From: Novosphingobium sp. SCN 66-18
Lineage (GTDB): Bacteria; Pseudomonadota; Alphaproteobacteria; Sphingomonadales; Sphingomonadaceae
Length of the DNA: 64,000 bases
Assembly: GCA_001725355.1 (NCBI GenBank)
Contig: MEGD01000027.1
Span: forward strand, 31,131 to 95,130
Direction of reading: 5' to 3'
Shown here: piece by piece, positions 38,474 to 47,565 of the stretch
Layout of the letters: each line of letters starts with the position of its first letter
Position numbering within the stretch: the first letter of the stretch is position 1
The notes under the pieces: model-generated
Seen by the model: only the letters and a program-made list of their open reading frames with translations
Databases searched by the model: none
What the model was told of the DNA's origin: nothing
Made by a program: the position numbers and the translations under genes

Positions 38474-38617
38474 TCAACGCGACTCCTGTGAGCGGCCCGG
38501 CTGCCCCGGTTCAGGCGGACGCACCTGTCTTAGCACGACATCCCGATAGCCGGGAGGTGCTGAATGCGCGTTGAATGGCGCCGAAACATTTCGTGACCGG
38601 CGGGAAACTTACGGTCC

Positions 38618-38656
38618 GGACCGGGGGCTGTTCCACCACGGGACAGCCCCCGGTCC
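38618..38656 (-). terminator. Strong stem-loop after trpS
   Basis: GGACCGGGGGCTGT and ACAGCCCCCGGTCC form a perfect 14-bp stem, seven bases past the trpS stop codon. No clear T-run. Confidence 0.65.
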
Positions 38657-38663
38657 GCACCCG

Positions 38664-39695
38664 TCAGCGGACCAGCCCCAGCGCCGCGTAAGCCGCGTCC
38701 AGCGTGGGCACCGCCAGCGCCCGCGCCTTTTCCGCGCCCTTGCGCAGGATGGCGTCAAGCGCCGCGCGATCCTCGCGCAGTTCGCGGTAGCGGGCCGCCA
38801 TCGGCGCCAGCTTCTCGACCAGCAGCTCGCCCAGCGCCGGCTTGAACGCGCCGAAGCCCTGCCCCGCGAAATCGCGCAGGACATCGGCGGCGCTGACGCC
38901 GGCCATCGTCGCATAGATGCCCACGAGGTTCGCCGCCTCGGCGCGCCCGGCCAGCCCTTCGACTTCGCCCGGCAGCGGTTCCGGGTCAGTCCTGGCCTTC
39001 TTCACCTTCTGCATGATCGCGTCGGCGTCGTCGGTCAGATTGATGCGGCTCATGTCCGAGGGATCGGACTTGGACATCTTGGCCGAACCATCGCGCAGGC
39101 TCATGATCCGCGCCGCTTCGGGCGGGATGATCGGCTCGGGCAGGGTGAACACGGGCGCTTCTTCCCCATTTTCGTCCTTTGGCGCGAAGTCGTTATTGAA
39201 CTTCTGCGCCACGTCGCGCGCGAGTTCGAGGTGCTGCTTCTGGTCCTCGCCCACGGGAACGTGGGTCGCCTGATAGAGCAGCACGTCCGCCGCCTGCAGC
39301 ACCGGATAGGTGAACAGCGCGACCGATGCGCCTTCGCGGTTCTTGCCGGCCTTGTCCTTCCACTGCGTCATGCGGTTCAGCCAGCCCATCCGCGCAGTGC
39401 CGTTCAGCAGCCATTGCAGTTCGGCATGCTGGGGCACCTGCGCCTGGTTGAACAGGATCGACCGGTCCGGATCGATCCCGCAGGAAACCAGCGCGGCCAC
39501 CATCTCGCGTGTGTTGGAAGCGAGTTCCGCCGGCGTGTGCGGCATGGAAATGGCGTGGAGATCGGCCAGAAAATAGAGGCAGGTCGCGCCCTTGGCGGTC
39601 CATTCGTCCTGCATCCGCACCCAGTTCCGGATCGCACCCAGGTAGTTGCCGAGGTGGAGATTGCCCGTGGGCTGGATACCGGAAACGATACGCAT
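38664..39695 (-). CDS. trpS: Tryptophanyl-tRNA synthetase
   Basis: Charges tRNA-Trp. The 343-residue product has class I motifs: TGNLHLGN (HIGH equivalent) near residue 10 and KMSKSDPSD near residue 200. Length is typical. ATG at 39695 starts [11 protein letters not shown], the conserved opening. It lies 10 bases after the intact-frame end of murJ, so the two probably share a transcript, an order common in alphaproteobacteria. Confidence 0.96.
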   Translation of the reverse strand: MRIVSGIQPTGNLHLGNYLGAIRNWVRMQDEWTAKGATCLYFLADLHAISMPHTPAELASNTREMVAALVSCGIDPDRSILFNQAQVPQHAELQWLLNGTARMGWLNRMTQWKDKAGKNREGASVALFTYPVLQAADVLLYQATHVPVGEDQKQHLELARDVAQKFNNDFAPKDENGEEAPVFTLPEPIIPPEAARIMSLRDGSAKMSKSDPSDMSRINLTDDADAIMQKVKKARTDPEPLPGEVEGLAGRAEAANLVGIYATMAGVSAADVLRDFAGQGFGAFKPALGELLVEKLAPMAARYRELREDRAALDAILRKGAEKARALAVPTLDAAYAALGLVR

Positions 39696-39705
39696 GGAAC
39701 GTGCC

Positions 39706-39875
39706 TTATGTGGTGCGCCTGCGCCGCAGGAGAAGCCGCAGGTCGTCCTTCGAGAATGCCCCGAGCAGGACGGTGGCGAGCCCATAGACCACGCCGCCCG
39801 CCGAAACCAGTGCGGCCAGCGCCAGGCAGCGCACGGTCCACGTCCCGTGGACGTAAGGCGTCAGCGCATCCTGCG
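39706..39875 (-). pseudogene. murJ: Out-of-frame 3' remainder of murJ
   Basis: In the -2-shifted frame this stretch still encodes good MurJ C-terminal sequence ([20 protein letters not shown], then AAGLVSAGG-like helix residues and a basic [10 protein letters not shown] end). It would be the last one or two membrane helices. It is cut off by the tandem duplication at 39873. Removing one 26-bp copy joins it to the upstream frame as a 523-residue protein. Confidence 0.75.
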
Positions 39876-39926
39876 TCAGCCACAGCACCACGCCCATCGC
39901 GTCAGCCACAGCACCACGCCCATCGC
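39873..39926. repeat. 26-bp tandem duplication inside murJ
   Basis: Two adjacent identical 26-base units, 39873-39898 and 39899-39924, followed by GC, the first two bases of a third. Each begins GCGTCAGCCA and ends CACGCCCATC. As 26 is not a multiple of three, the second copy shifts the murJ frame. Confidence 0.97.
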
Positions 39927-41303
39927 CAGCGCCGCCAGCGCGAGCCGGGGCGCCCGCCGCCGCAGGCGCGCGTCGGCGGCGAAATGCCCGCGCGCCACCA
40001 GCGTGCGATAGAGCAGCCAGACGTTGACGGTGGACGCCAGCGCCGTCGCCAGCGGCGGCCCGATGTGCTTGAGCGGCACGATCAGCAGCAGGTTGCCGAC
40101 CAGGTTCACCACCATCGACAGCGTGGCATAGCGCACCGGCGTCTTGGTATCCTGCCGGGCATAGAAGCCGGGCGTCAGCACCTTGACCAGGATGTAGCTC
40201 GGCAGGCCGATCGAGAAGGCCGCCAGCGCCTGCGCGGTGAAGTGCGTGTCCTCCGCCGTATAGCGGCCATAGCCGAACAGCGCCGCCGCGATCGGTTCCC
40301 CGCTGACCACCAGCGCGACCGTGGCCGGCAGCGTCAGCAGCAGCGCCAGTTCCATGCCGCGGTTCTGCGTTTCCATCGCCTCCGCTTCCGCGCCCGCGCC
40401 AAGCTGGCGCGAAATGGTGGGCAGCAGCACGGTGCCGAGGCCGATGCCGATCAGCCCCAGCGGCAACTGGTTCAGCCGGTCCGCCATGTAGATATAGGTG
40501 ACCGAACCGTGGGCGAGCAGCGAAGCGGCCAGCGCGGTCGAGATCACGAGGTTGATCTGCACCGCGCCCGCCCCGGCGGCGGCCGGCCAGATTAGCGCCA
40601 TCAGCCGCTTCACGTCCGGGTTCAGGCGCGGCAGGCGCAACCGTAGGCTGACGCCGTTCTGACGGCAGGCCCAGGCGAGCCACAGCAGCTGGAGCAGGCC
40701 CGACACCGAGACCGCGATCGCCTGGTTGCGCGCGGTCACCAGCGGGTCGTGCGAATGGAACAGCAGCAGCGCGGCGATCAGCGTCAGGTTCAGCAGGATC
40801 GGCGCGGCGGCGTTGACCCAGAACTTGTGCAGCGAATTGAGAATGCCCCCGAACAGCGAGACCAGGCTGATCAGCATCAGGTAGGGGATCGTGATCCGCG
40901 AAAGCTGCACCGCGAAGGCGAACTGATCGGGACTGACCCCGTTGAACCTGCCCGAAAGCAGGAACGTGACCGGCCAGGCGAACACTTCCAGCAGCACGGT
41001 CATCGCCAGCAGCACAGGCAGCAGCACCGCCAGCGCCTGTTCGGCGAAATGCAGCCCGTCCGGCAGGCCCCGCCCTTCCGGATCGCCAACCTTCTGGTTG
41101 AACATCGGGATGAACGCCGAGGCGAAGGCGCCTTCGGCGAACAGCGCGCGGAACATGTTGGGCAGGCGGAACGCGACCAGGAACGCGTCCGACGCGAAGC
41201 TGGCGCCGATATAGCGCGCGAACAGGCTGTCGCGCACCAGCCCGAGCACGCGGCTGGCGAGCGTGAGCCCGCCGATGGTGCCGGTGGCCTTGAGGAGGTT
41301 CAT
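39876..41303 (-). CDS. murJ: Lipid II flippase MurJ, C-terminally truncated by a frameshift
   Basis: Moves lipid II across the inner membrane for peptidoglycan synthesis. As read, 475 residues with about 12 helices of the MVF fold, starting MNLLKATGTIGGLTLASRVLG; LVRDSLFARYIG and PNMFRALFAEGAFASAF are hallmark cytoplasmic segments. A 26-bp tandem duplication near the end replaces the final helices by RWAWCCG and a stop. Removing one copy gives 523 residues, the usual length. MurJ is normally essential, so the shift is either tolerated, because the last helices are less critical, or a sequencing/assembly error. It precedes trpS. Confidence 0.88.
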   Translation of the reverse strand: MNLLKATGTIGGLTLASRVLGLVRDSLFARYIGASFASDAFLVAFRLPNMFRALFAEGAFASAFIPMFNQKVGDPEGRGLPDGLHFAEQALAVLLPVLLAMTVLLEVFAWPVTFLLSGRFNGVSPDQFAFAVQLSRITIPYLMLISLVSLFGGILNSLHKFWVNAAAPILLNLTLIAALLLFHSHDPLVTARNQAIAVSVSGLLQLLWLAWACRQNGVSLRLRLPRLNPDVKRLMALIWPAAAGAGAVQINLVISTALAASLLAHGSVTYIYMADRLNQLPLGLIGIGLGTVLLPTISRQLGAGAEAEAMETQNRGMELALLLTLPATVALVVSGEPIAAALFGYGRYTAEDTHFTAQALAAFSIGLPSYILVKVLTPGFYARQDTKTPVRYATLSMVVNLVGNLLLIVPLKHIGPPLATALASTVNVWLLYRTLVARGHFAADARLRRRAPRLALAALAMGVVLWLTRWAWCCG

Positions 41304-41356
41304 GGCCTTGTCATGGCCGCTTCAGGGCTCCGCCCGACCGACCGGCACGCGCCGGA

Positions 41357-41881
41357 TCAGGCGTTGCCGACCGGATCGCCCGCGCCGGCTTCCTCGGCCT
41401 GGCGCTGCGAAAGCTGCTGGAGATAGAGCCCGTTGAAGTCGATCGGCTCCAGCATCAGCGGCGGATAGCCGGCATCGCGCACGGCATCGGCGATGATGCG
41501 GCGCGCGAAGGGGAACAGGATACGCGGGCCTTCGGCGTAGAGGAACGGGTGCGCCTGATCGTCGGGCACGTTGCGCATCCCAATCAGGCCGCCATAGGAC
41601 AGCTCGACCAGAAACGCGGTGCCCTGCGCGCCCTTGGACGTCACGTTGATTTTCAGTTCGATCTCGTGGACGTCCTGCGCGATGCTGCGCGCGCCGATGT
41701 TGAATTCGATCTGGATATCCGGCGCCTCCGTCCACTGGTAGCTTTCCGGCGCGTTCGGATTTTCGACCGAAAGATCCTTCACGTATTGCGAGATCAGCCC
41801 GATCGCCGGCGCGGTATCCTCGCCGTTCGGGGCCGGCTGGCCGAGGTTCAGATCGCTGATGATATTGCCTTCGTCGGCCAT
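41357..41881 (-). CDS. secB: Protein-export chaperone SecB
   Basis: Holds precursor proteins unfolded and hands them to SecA. The 174-residue product has the SecB fold segments: ISQYVKDLSVENPNAP near residue 30, the VHEIELKINVTSK strand and the YLQQLSQRQ helix at the C-terminus. ATG at 41881 starts MADEGNI; an upstream run of 18 in-frame codons is not supported. It is divergent from the Tim44-like gene, an arrangement recurrent in alphaproteobacteria. Confidence 0.95.
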   Translation of the reverse strand: MADEGNIISDLNLGQPAPNGEDTAPAIGLISQYVKDLSVENPNAPESYQWTEAPDIQIEFNIGARSIAQDVHEIELKINVTSKGAQGTAFLVELSYGGLIGMRNVPDDQAHPFLYAEGPRILFPFARRIIADAVRDAGYPPLMLEPIDFNGLYLQQLSQRQAEEAGAGDPVGNA

Positions 41882-42145
41882 GTCCGTGCTTTCCTGCAAG
41901 AATTGCGGTTCTTTCCGGCGGGCGCGTAGCATCATGGCGCTGGCGCGGCAATCCGGGCCGGGATAGAGACGTTGCGAACCGCGCGAAAGCGGCGTTGCAG
42001 GCGTGTGACACCCCTTTCACGAAAACGACCGCGCGATGGAAACGGCTGGTCGTCCATATGTTGTTCATTTGTAATTCGTACTTATTTGAGGCACGATGAA
42101 CCGGTGTCGGAGAGATATGGCTCCCGACGCCCGCTTCTTGGGACA

Positions 42146-42832
42146 ATGAGTGTGGTTGTTGAAATTGTCATTCTGGCGATGATCGCGGCTTTCCTCGGCC
42201 TCCGGCTCTATTCGGTGCTGGGGCGCCGTCCGGAACAGAACGAGGAACCGCTGCGCCGCCGTGTGGAACAGCCCGATCCGTCCAGCGCGCCGCGCACGCT
42301 GGCGCCCAAGCTGCCGGAAAAGGCCGCGGTCGCCCTGCGTCCGCAGACGGCGCAACCCGTTGAGTTCACAGGATTCGATCAATCGGCCGAGGCCGGCATC
42401 CGCGCCATCATCGGCGCCGACCGGCGGTTCGATGTCGGTCTGTTCCTGGTTGGTGCGCGCGGCGCTTACGGCATGGTGCTGGAAGCGTTCTGGCGCGGCG
42501 ACAAGGAAGCGCTCGGCCAGCTGTGCGACCGCGATGTCTACGAAGGCTTCGCTGCCGCGATCGACGCGCGCATCGCCGCTGGCGAGACGCTCGATTCGCG
42601 CCTGATCCGAATCGAGGAAGCGAAGATCGTTGCCGCATCGTTCGACGCGCCGGTTGCCCGCATCACGGTCCGCTTCACCGCGGATATCGCGTCGGTTACC
42701 CGCAATGCCGATGGCGTGGTGGTGGCCGGCTCGCTCGATGACGCGATCGAAAGCCGCGATGTGTGGACGTTCTCGCGCGATCTGACCTCGCGCGATCCGG
42801 ACTGGCTGCTCGACGAAACCGACGAGGGATAA
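42146..42832 (+). CDS. Tim44-like domain protein
   Basis: Membrane-anchored protein whose domain resembles mitochondrial Tim44. The 228-residue product starts with one helix (VVVEIVILAMIAAFLGLRL), then a Pro/Arg-rich linker, then the domain (about 95-225) with MVLEAFWRGDKEALGQL and the closing WTFSRDLTSRDPDWLLDET. ATG at 42146 is preferred; upstream in-frame sequence has no membrane segment. It is six bases from mltA, so envelope assembly is a likely setting. Confidence 0.9.
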   Translation: MSVVVEIVILAMIAAFLGLRLYSVLGRRPEQNEEPLRRRVEQPDPSSAPRTLAPKLPEKAAVALRPQTAQPVEFTGFDQSAEAGIRAIIGADRRFDVGLFLVGARGAYGMVLEAFWRGDKEALGQLCDRDVYEGFAAAIDARIAAGETLDSRLIRIEEAKIVAASFDAPVARITVRFTADIASVTRNADGVVVAGSLDDAIESRDVWTFSRDLTSRDPDWLLDETDEG

Positions 42833-42838
42833 ATTCCC

Positions 42839-44017
42839 ATGCTGCGGCGCCGCACGGCGGGCCTGCTTCTGGCACTGGCCCTGCTGGGCGGATGCGCGCG
42901 GCTGATCCCGGGAACAGGCCCTGCCGCCGTACCGCCGGTCGGAACCACAGCCGCCTCGTCCAACCTCGCCCCCGGCCCCCACCCCGGATCGCTGGGCATG
43001 GACGCGGGAAGAGCGTCCGACGCGCTGGCGGCCTTCGTCACCAGTTGCCCGCGCCTTGTCGCTCGCACCGACACCAGCGGCCTCACCCGGCCGCAGGACT
43101 GGTCGGAAGCCTGCAATGCCGCCTCCGGCTGGCCCGCCGCCGATGCGCGGCGCTTCTTCGCCACCTTTTTCGAGACGGCGAAGGTCGCCGACGGATCGGC
43201 GTTCGTCACCGGCTATTACGAGCCGGAAATCGCCGGGGTGCGCACGCGCCAGCCGGGCTTCGACGTCCCGGTCTATGGCCTTCCGCCCGACCTCGTCCGC
43301 GCAAGGCCGGGCGATGCCCCGCCCCTTCCCGACGGGCAGCAGCCCAAGGGCCGCTATGACGAGACCGGGCGGTTCGTGCCCTATTACAGCCGCGCCGAAA
43401 TCGAGGATGGCGCGCTCGCCGGCAAGGGGCTGGAACTGGCCTGGGCGGCCGACCCGGTGGCGTTCTTCTTCCTCCAGATACAAGGATCGGGGCGGCTGCG
43501 CGCGCCGGACGGTTCCGTCATCCGGCTGGGCTATGCCGGGCAGAACGGGCTGGATTACACCGGCATCGGATCGCTCATGCGCGATCGCGGCCTGATCGGC
43601 ACCGGGCCGGGTCAATACCCGGGATCGATGCAGGGCATCGTCCAGTACCTGCGCGATCATCCCGCCGAAGGCCACGCGCTGATGCGCCAGAACGCGAGCT
43701 GGATCTTCTTCCGCGAACTGACCGGCCCCGGCCCGGTCGGCGCGCTTTCCGTTCCGATCAGCGGCAGGACCACGCTCGCCGCCGATCCCGCCTATGTCCC
43801 GCTCGGTGCGCCGGTATGGCTTCGGACCGACCGGGCGGAGACCAACGGCCTGTGGGTGGCGCAGGACACCGGCGGCGCGATCCGGGGCGCTAACCGCTTC
43901 GACAGCTTCTGGGGCGCGGGCGCGGACGCCGCGACCATCGCCGGTGGGATGAGCGCGCATGGCGAGGCATTGCTGCTGCTGCCGCGCGGTACGCTGGAGC
44001 GGTTGAGGCACCGATGA
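42839..44017 (+). CDS. mltA: Membrane-bound lytic murein transglycosylase A
   Basis: Cuts the glycan chain of peptidoglycan with 1,6-anhydro product. The 392-residue product is a lipoprotein (lipobox LLGGC near residue 19) with the MltA barrel (FFQIQGSGRL-like FFLQIQGSGRLRAPDG) and the C-terminal 3D domain, whose Asp residues occur in VAQDTGGAIRGANRFDSFWG. Stop overlaps the smr start by four bases. Part of a Tim44-mltA-smr operon. Confidence 0.94.
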   Translation: MLRRRTAGLLLALALLGGCARLIPGTGPAAVPPVGTTAASSNLAPGPHPGSLGMDAGRASDALAAFVTSCPRLVARTDTSGLTRPQDWSEACNAASGWPAADARRFFATFFETAKVADGSAFVTGYYEPEIAGVRTRQPGFDVPVYGLPPDLVRARPGDAPPLPDGQQPKGRYDETGRFVPYYSRAEIEDGALAGKGLELAWAADPVAFFFLQIQGSGRLRAPDGSVIRLGYAGQNGLDYTGIGSLMRDRGLIGTGPGQYPGSMQGIVQYLRDHPAEGHALMRQNASWIFFRELTGPGPVGALSVPISGRTTLAADPAYVPLGAPVWLRTDRAETNGLWVAQDTGGAIRGANRFDSFWGAGADAATIAGGMSAHGEALLLLPRGTLERLRHR

Positions 44018-44607
44018 AACCGCCGCGCGGCCTGTCGCCCGAAGAAGCCGCGCTGTGGCGCAAGGTGGCCGAAACGGTCACGCCGCTGCATCCTGCCCGG
44101 CGCGCGCCACCGCCATCGCCGGAAGCGGCGGACACGCCCGTTCCCACGCCGCCCGCACCAGTCCGGAAGGCGAAGGGCCGCGTGCCCCCGCCCGGGGCGG
44201 TTCCGGCTCCGGCACCCGTGGCACCTGCCCGGCCGCTCACCCGCAGCGGGCTCGATTCGAGCTGGGATCGCAAGCTGGCGCGCGGCACGATCGATCCCGA
44301 CGTGACGATCGACCTGCATGGCATGGGGCTGGACGCGGCGCACAGCCGTCTCGTCAACGGCGTGGCGCAGGCGCTGGCGATGGGCGCGCGCGTGATCCTG
44401 CTGGTCGCGGGCAAGCACCGGCCCCGCGACGACCATGGCTTTCACAGCACCGACGGACGCGGCGAACGGCGCGGGGCGATCCGCGCCAAGCTGCTCGACT
44501 GGCTGGCGGCCAGCCCCTACGCCGACAGGATCGCCGCCGTCCGGCCCGCCCAGCAGCGTCACGGCGGCAGCGGCGCGGTCTATATCGTCTTACGGCGCGC
44601 TCGGTAG
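44014..44607 (+). CDS. Smr-domain (MutS2 C-terminal-like) protein
   Basis: Probable nucleic-acid endonuclease. The 197-residue product has a Pro-rich N-terminal half (about 20-85) and one Smr domain: DLHGMGLDAAHSRL near residue 98, LLVAGKHRP and the closing RHGGSGAVYIVLRR with the HGG motif. Length suits stand-alone Smr proteins. ATG overlaps the mltA stop. The substrate in cells is not known. Confidence 0.92.
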   Translation: MKPPRGLSPEEAALWRKVAETVTPLHPARRAPPPSPEAADTPVPTPPAPVRKAKGRVPPPGAVPAPAPVAPARPLTRSGLDSSWDRKLARGTIDPDVTIDLHGMGLDAAHSRLVNGVAQALAMGARVILLVAGKHRPRDDHGFHSTDGRGERRGAIRAKLLDWLAASPYADRIAAVRPAQQRHGGSGAVYIVLRRAR

Positions 44608-44632
44608 GGCCGTGGCCAGTCAGGTTCGGTAG

Positions 44633-45757
44633 TCAGGTCAGCGCCGCGCGCACCACGCGGTCATAGATACGGGTCAGGACGGCCAGGTCTTCCATCGCCA
44701 CCGCTTCGTCTGTCTTGTGCATCGTGGCGTTGCACAGGCCGAATTCGATCACCGGACAGACCGCGCGCAGGAACCGCGCATCCGATGTTCCCCCGCTGGT
44801 GGAGAGCTCGGGCGCAAGGCCGGTTTCCGCCGCGATGGCCTCGCTCAGCAGTGTCGAGAACGCGCCGGGCAGCGTGATGAAGCTCTCGCCCGAGATCATC
44901 GCATGGACTTCGACGCGGTGCCGTTCACCGATGGCGTTGACCCGGCCGACCAGTTGCTCGCCCGAATGGAGGTCGTTGAACCGGATCGACAGCCGCGCGG
45001 TGGCCTGCGCGGGGATCACGTTGGTCGCCGGGTTGCCCACGGTGATGTCGGTGATCTCGAGATTGGAAGGCTGGAACCAGTCGCTGCCCTCGTCCAGCAC
45101 CAGCGCGTCCAGCTCGGCCAGCATCGCCACCAGCCTCGGGCAGGGGTTGTCGGCGAGATGGGGATAGGCGACATGGCCTTGCGCGCCGCGCGCCGTGAGC
45201 CACAGATTGACCGATCCGCGCCGGCCGATCTTCACCGTATCGCCAAGCCGGTGGACCGAGGTGGGTTCTCCCACCAGGCACAGATCGGGTTGCGCGCCCA
45301 CCGCGTTCATGTGTTCGATCAGGGCCACGGTGCCGAAGCGGGCCGGACCTTCCTCGTCCCCGGTGATGATGAAGCTGATCGTGCCGGCCTCGGCCGGAAT
45401 GGCGGTCACGGCGGCCACCATCGCCGCGATCGAGCCTTTCATGTCCACCGCGCCGCGCCCGTAGAGCAGATCGCCGCGCCGCTCGGCCACGAACGGCGCG
45501 CTGCTCCAGCCCTCGCCCGGCGGCACCACGTCGACATGGCCGGCAAACGCGAAGTGGCGGCTGCCCGTCGGCCCCTGACGGATCGCGAACAGATTCTCCA
45601 CCGGCCCGTCCGGCGGATCGCCGGCGATGAAGCGGTGCACCGCGAAACCCAGCGGTTCGAGCATCGCCTGCAGGGCATCGAACACCAGCCCGGCGGCGGG
45701 GGTGACGCTGGGGCATTCGATCAGGCGTTCGGCGAGAAAGACGGGATCGGAGGTCAT
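44633..45757 (-). CDS. dapE: Succinyl-diaminopimelate desuccinylase
   Basis: Hydrolyses N-succinyl-LL-2,6-diaminopimelate on the way to lysine and cell-wall mDAP. The 374-residue product has the M20 di-zinc ligands: AGHVDVVPPGE (His), YGRGAVDMKG (Asp), TGDEEGPA (Glu pair), CLVGEP (Glu) and MHKTDE (His). ATG at 45757 matches the conserved LAERLIECPSVTPA start region. Gap to the GST gene is 54 bases. Confidence 0.94.
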   Translation of the reverse strand: MTSDPVFLAERLIECPSVTPAAGLVFDALQAMLEPLGFAVHRFIAGDPPDGPVENLFAIRQGPTGSRHFAFAGHVDVVPPGEGWSSAPFVAERRGDLLYGRGAVDMKGSIAAMVAAVTAIPAEAGTISFIITGDEEGPARFGTVALIEHMNAVGAQPDLCLVGEPTSVHRLGDTVKIGRRGSVNLWLTARGAQGHVAYPHLADNPCPRLVAMLAELDALVLDEGSDWFQPSNLEITDITVGNPATNVIPAQATARLSIRFNDLHSGEQLVGRVNAIGERHRVEVHAMISGESFITLPGAFSTLLSEAIAAETGLAPELSTSGGTSDARFLRAVCPVIEFGLCNATMHKTDEAVAMEDLAVLTRIYDRVVRAALT

Positions 45758-45811
45758 CGTCGCGGCCTTACGCGATGGCCGCGCGCTTGGCGAGCCGGGA
45801 ACCATTCGCAA

Positions 45812-46492
45812 TCACGCGGCGGCGGATGGCCCGTCGAACTGTTCGATCGTCCATTCCTCCTCGCTGGCGGCGGCCACCCAGGCCCGCACCCATTCGTGAT
45901 CCCAGATCGCCTGCATATAGGCCACGGCGAAGCCGGGCACCGGCACGCCATAGCTGAGGAATCGCGAGACGACCGGCGCGTAGATGATGTCGGCCGCGCT
46001 GAACGTGCCGAACAGGAACGGCCCCCCCTTGCCAAAACGCGCCCGCGCTTCGGCCCACAGCGTGAGGATGCGCACGATGTCCGCCCGCACCTCGTCGGTC
46101 ACGGCCACGCCCTGCATACGCTTGCGGATGTTCATCGGCAGTTGGCGGCGCAGCGGCAGATAGCTGGAGTGCATTTCGGCGACCATCGACCGTGCCATGG
46201 CCCTGGCATCGTCCGCGCGGGGCCAGAACCGTTCGCGCCCCACCTTGTCGGCCAGGTATTCGATGATGGCCAGGCTGTCCCACACCACCGCGCCATCCGG
46301 CCCGTCACCGTCCCACAGGATCGGCACCTTGCCCGACGAGGGCGCAAGATCCTCGGCCTTGCGGGCCTCGTCCCAGTCCTCGCCATAGAGCGGTACCGTG
46401 ATTTCCTCGAACGCCAGGCCCGATTGCTTGCAGGCCAGCCAGCCCCGCAGCGACCAGCTCGAATAGTTCTTGTTCCCGATGATGAGCTTCAT
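45812..46492 (-). CDS. Glutathione S-transferase family protein, paralogue 1
   Basis: Likely cytosolic GST. The 226-residue product has a thioredoxin-like N-terminal domain (IIGNKNYSSWSLRGWLACK; SGKVPILWDG) and a helical C-terminal domain. NYSSWSLR near residue 8 takes the position of the glutathione-activating Ser/Tyr. A second gene at 59754 shares this start almost word for word. The substrate is unknown. It lies upstream of dapE on the same strand. Confidence 0.85.
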   Translation of the reverse strand: MKLIIGNKNYSSWSLRGWLACKQSGLAFEEITVPLYGEDWDEARKAEDLAPSSGKVPILWDGDGPDGAVVWDSLAIIEYLADKVGRERFWPRADDARAMARSMVAEMHSSYLPLRRQLPMNIRKRMQGVAVTDEVRADIVRILTLWAEARARFGKGGPFLFGTFSAADIIYAPVVSRFLSYGVPVPGFAVAYMQAIWDHEWVRAWVAAASEEEWTIEQFDGPSAAA

Positions 46493-46523
46493 GGCCGCCC
46501 TTTCGCACCTGCGGAGGGCGTAA

Positions 46524-46553
46524 CCGTTCATGCTGGGCCTGTCGAGCATGAAC
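46524..46553. repeat. Dispersed intergenic element, copy 2, with hairpin
   Basis: CCGTTCATGCTGGGC, as in the copy at 12894, continues to AGCATGAAC, so GTTCATGCT / AGCATGAAC form a perfect 9-bp stem around 10 bases here. The first copy lacks the full right arm. Confidence 0.55.
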
Positions 46554-46597
46554 GGGAGAGGGGCCGACAGCCGCGATTGTGCCTTGCAAACAATTAT

Positions 46598-46629
46598 AAA
46601 GCCGGGTCGCCCAATGGCGGCCCGGCTTT
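46598..46629 (-). terminator. Terminator-like stem-loop after the outer-membrane gene
   Basis: AAAGCCGGG / CCCGGCTTT with an inner CGCC-CAAT-GGCG. On the minus strand it ends CTTTATAATT, so it can end transcripts from the outer-membrane protein gene. Confidence 0.65.
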
Positions 46630-46662
46630 GTCATGCCCGCGAACCAGCCTTCGCGGGAAATG

Positions 46663-46692
46663 CCCGGAAGCGCCCCGCAAGACGCTTCCGGG
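46663..46692 (-). terminator. Stem-loop immediately after the outer-membrane gene stop
   Basis: CCCGGAAGCG / CGCTTCCGGG, perfect 10-bp stem with a 10-base loop, six bases beyond the stop. It may shield the mRNA 3' end ahead of the terminator at 46598. Confidence 0.5.
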
Positions 46693-46698
46693 ACGGGC

Positions 46699-47283
46699 TC
46701 AGAAGCGATAGGCCACGCCGGCCAGAACCTGATGACGGTCCCACTTGCCGGTGCCCTGGCTCGCATCGTTGTAGCGGTATTCGAGCCGGGTCGAGAAATG
46801 CGGCGTCAGCGAGCGTTCCACGCCGCCACCGACGACCCATGCGTCACGGTCTTCGCCCGCGTTGGCATTGGCCAGGTAGGTGCGGGCGCGGATGCTGGAA
46901 TAGCCGCCGCGGGCATAGACCAGCGTCTTGTCGTTGACGAGGTAGCCCGCGCGGACGGTCAGGTCGATCGAGCGCTTCGGATCGATGGTGACGCCCGGGC
47001 CATAGACGTTGTCCTGGATGCCCCAGTTGATGCCCGCCTCGGCGCCGACGACGACCTTCGGGTTGATCTTGTGGTCATAGCCGATGAACCCGCCCAGCTC
47101 GAAGGAATCCTTCTTGCCGTTCACGCCCACGGCGCCGACGTCGGTATTGATCCCGCCGATCTTGTCCTGGTTCCAGCCGGCCTGCACACCCACGAAAGGT
47201 CCGTTGAAGGGTTCGGCCGAGGCCGGAGCGGCCAGCCCGATTGCCAGTGCGGAAGCCGCGGCGGAAACAAGAAAAGTCCTCAT
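46699..47283 (-). CDS. Outer-membrane beta-barrel protein (OmpA/porin-like family)
   Basis: Small outer-membrane barrel. The 194-residue product has a signal peptide ending PASAEPF near residue 24, alternating beta-strand patterns (FNGPFVGVQAGWNQ; DLTVRAGYLVN; STRLEYRYND) and a C-terminal VAYRF, the aromatic end used by the Bam machinery. Eight strands are likely. GGAGATT lies ahead of ATG at 47283. Function beyond a structural or receptor role is unknown. Confidence 0.87.
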   Translation of the reverse strand: MRTFLVSAAASALAIGLAAPASAEPFNGPFVGVQAGWNQDKIGGINTDVGAVGVNGKKDSFELGGFIGYDHKINPKVVVGAEAGINWGIQDNVYGPGVTIDPKRSIDLTVRAGYLVNDKTLVYARGGYSSIRARTYLANANAGEDRDAWVVGGGVERSLTPHFSTRLEYRYNDASQGTGKWDRHQVLAGVAYRF

Positions 47284-47368
47284 ATTCAATCTCCTGCAAG
47301 ACGAGGCGCGTAGCTCAGCGTCTCGGCGGCCCATGTAGTGCGGGCGCAGGCAATTGGGATTGGCATTA

Positions 47369-47389
47369 GGTCGAAGAAGATGTTCGACC
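47369..47389. promoter_or_regulatory. Dyad upstream of the outer-membrane gene
   Basis: GGTCGAA-N7-TTCGACC, a perfect inverted repeat 86 bases ahead of the outer-membrane ATG. Operator or 5'-leader hairpin. The rest of 47284-47565 shows no gene. Confidence 0.35.
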
Positions 47390-47565
47390 TTTCCCGAACT
47401 TGACGGGATTGCGACGAAAGCGGAACCGGCGGTCAACCCGGCGCGGCGCGGAAAAATCGCCCGTGCGCATTTTGCAAGTGCCGCCGCCGCGCGCGCCTGA
47501 TCGCCGCCATCCACCGCGAAGGGCAGGGTACCATGCCGCATCCACCGGGGACGCACGGCACGCGT

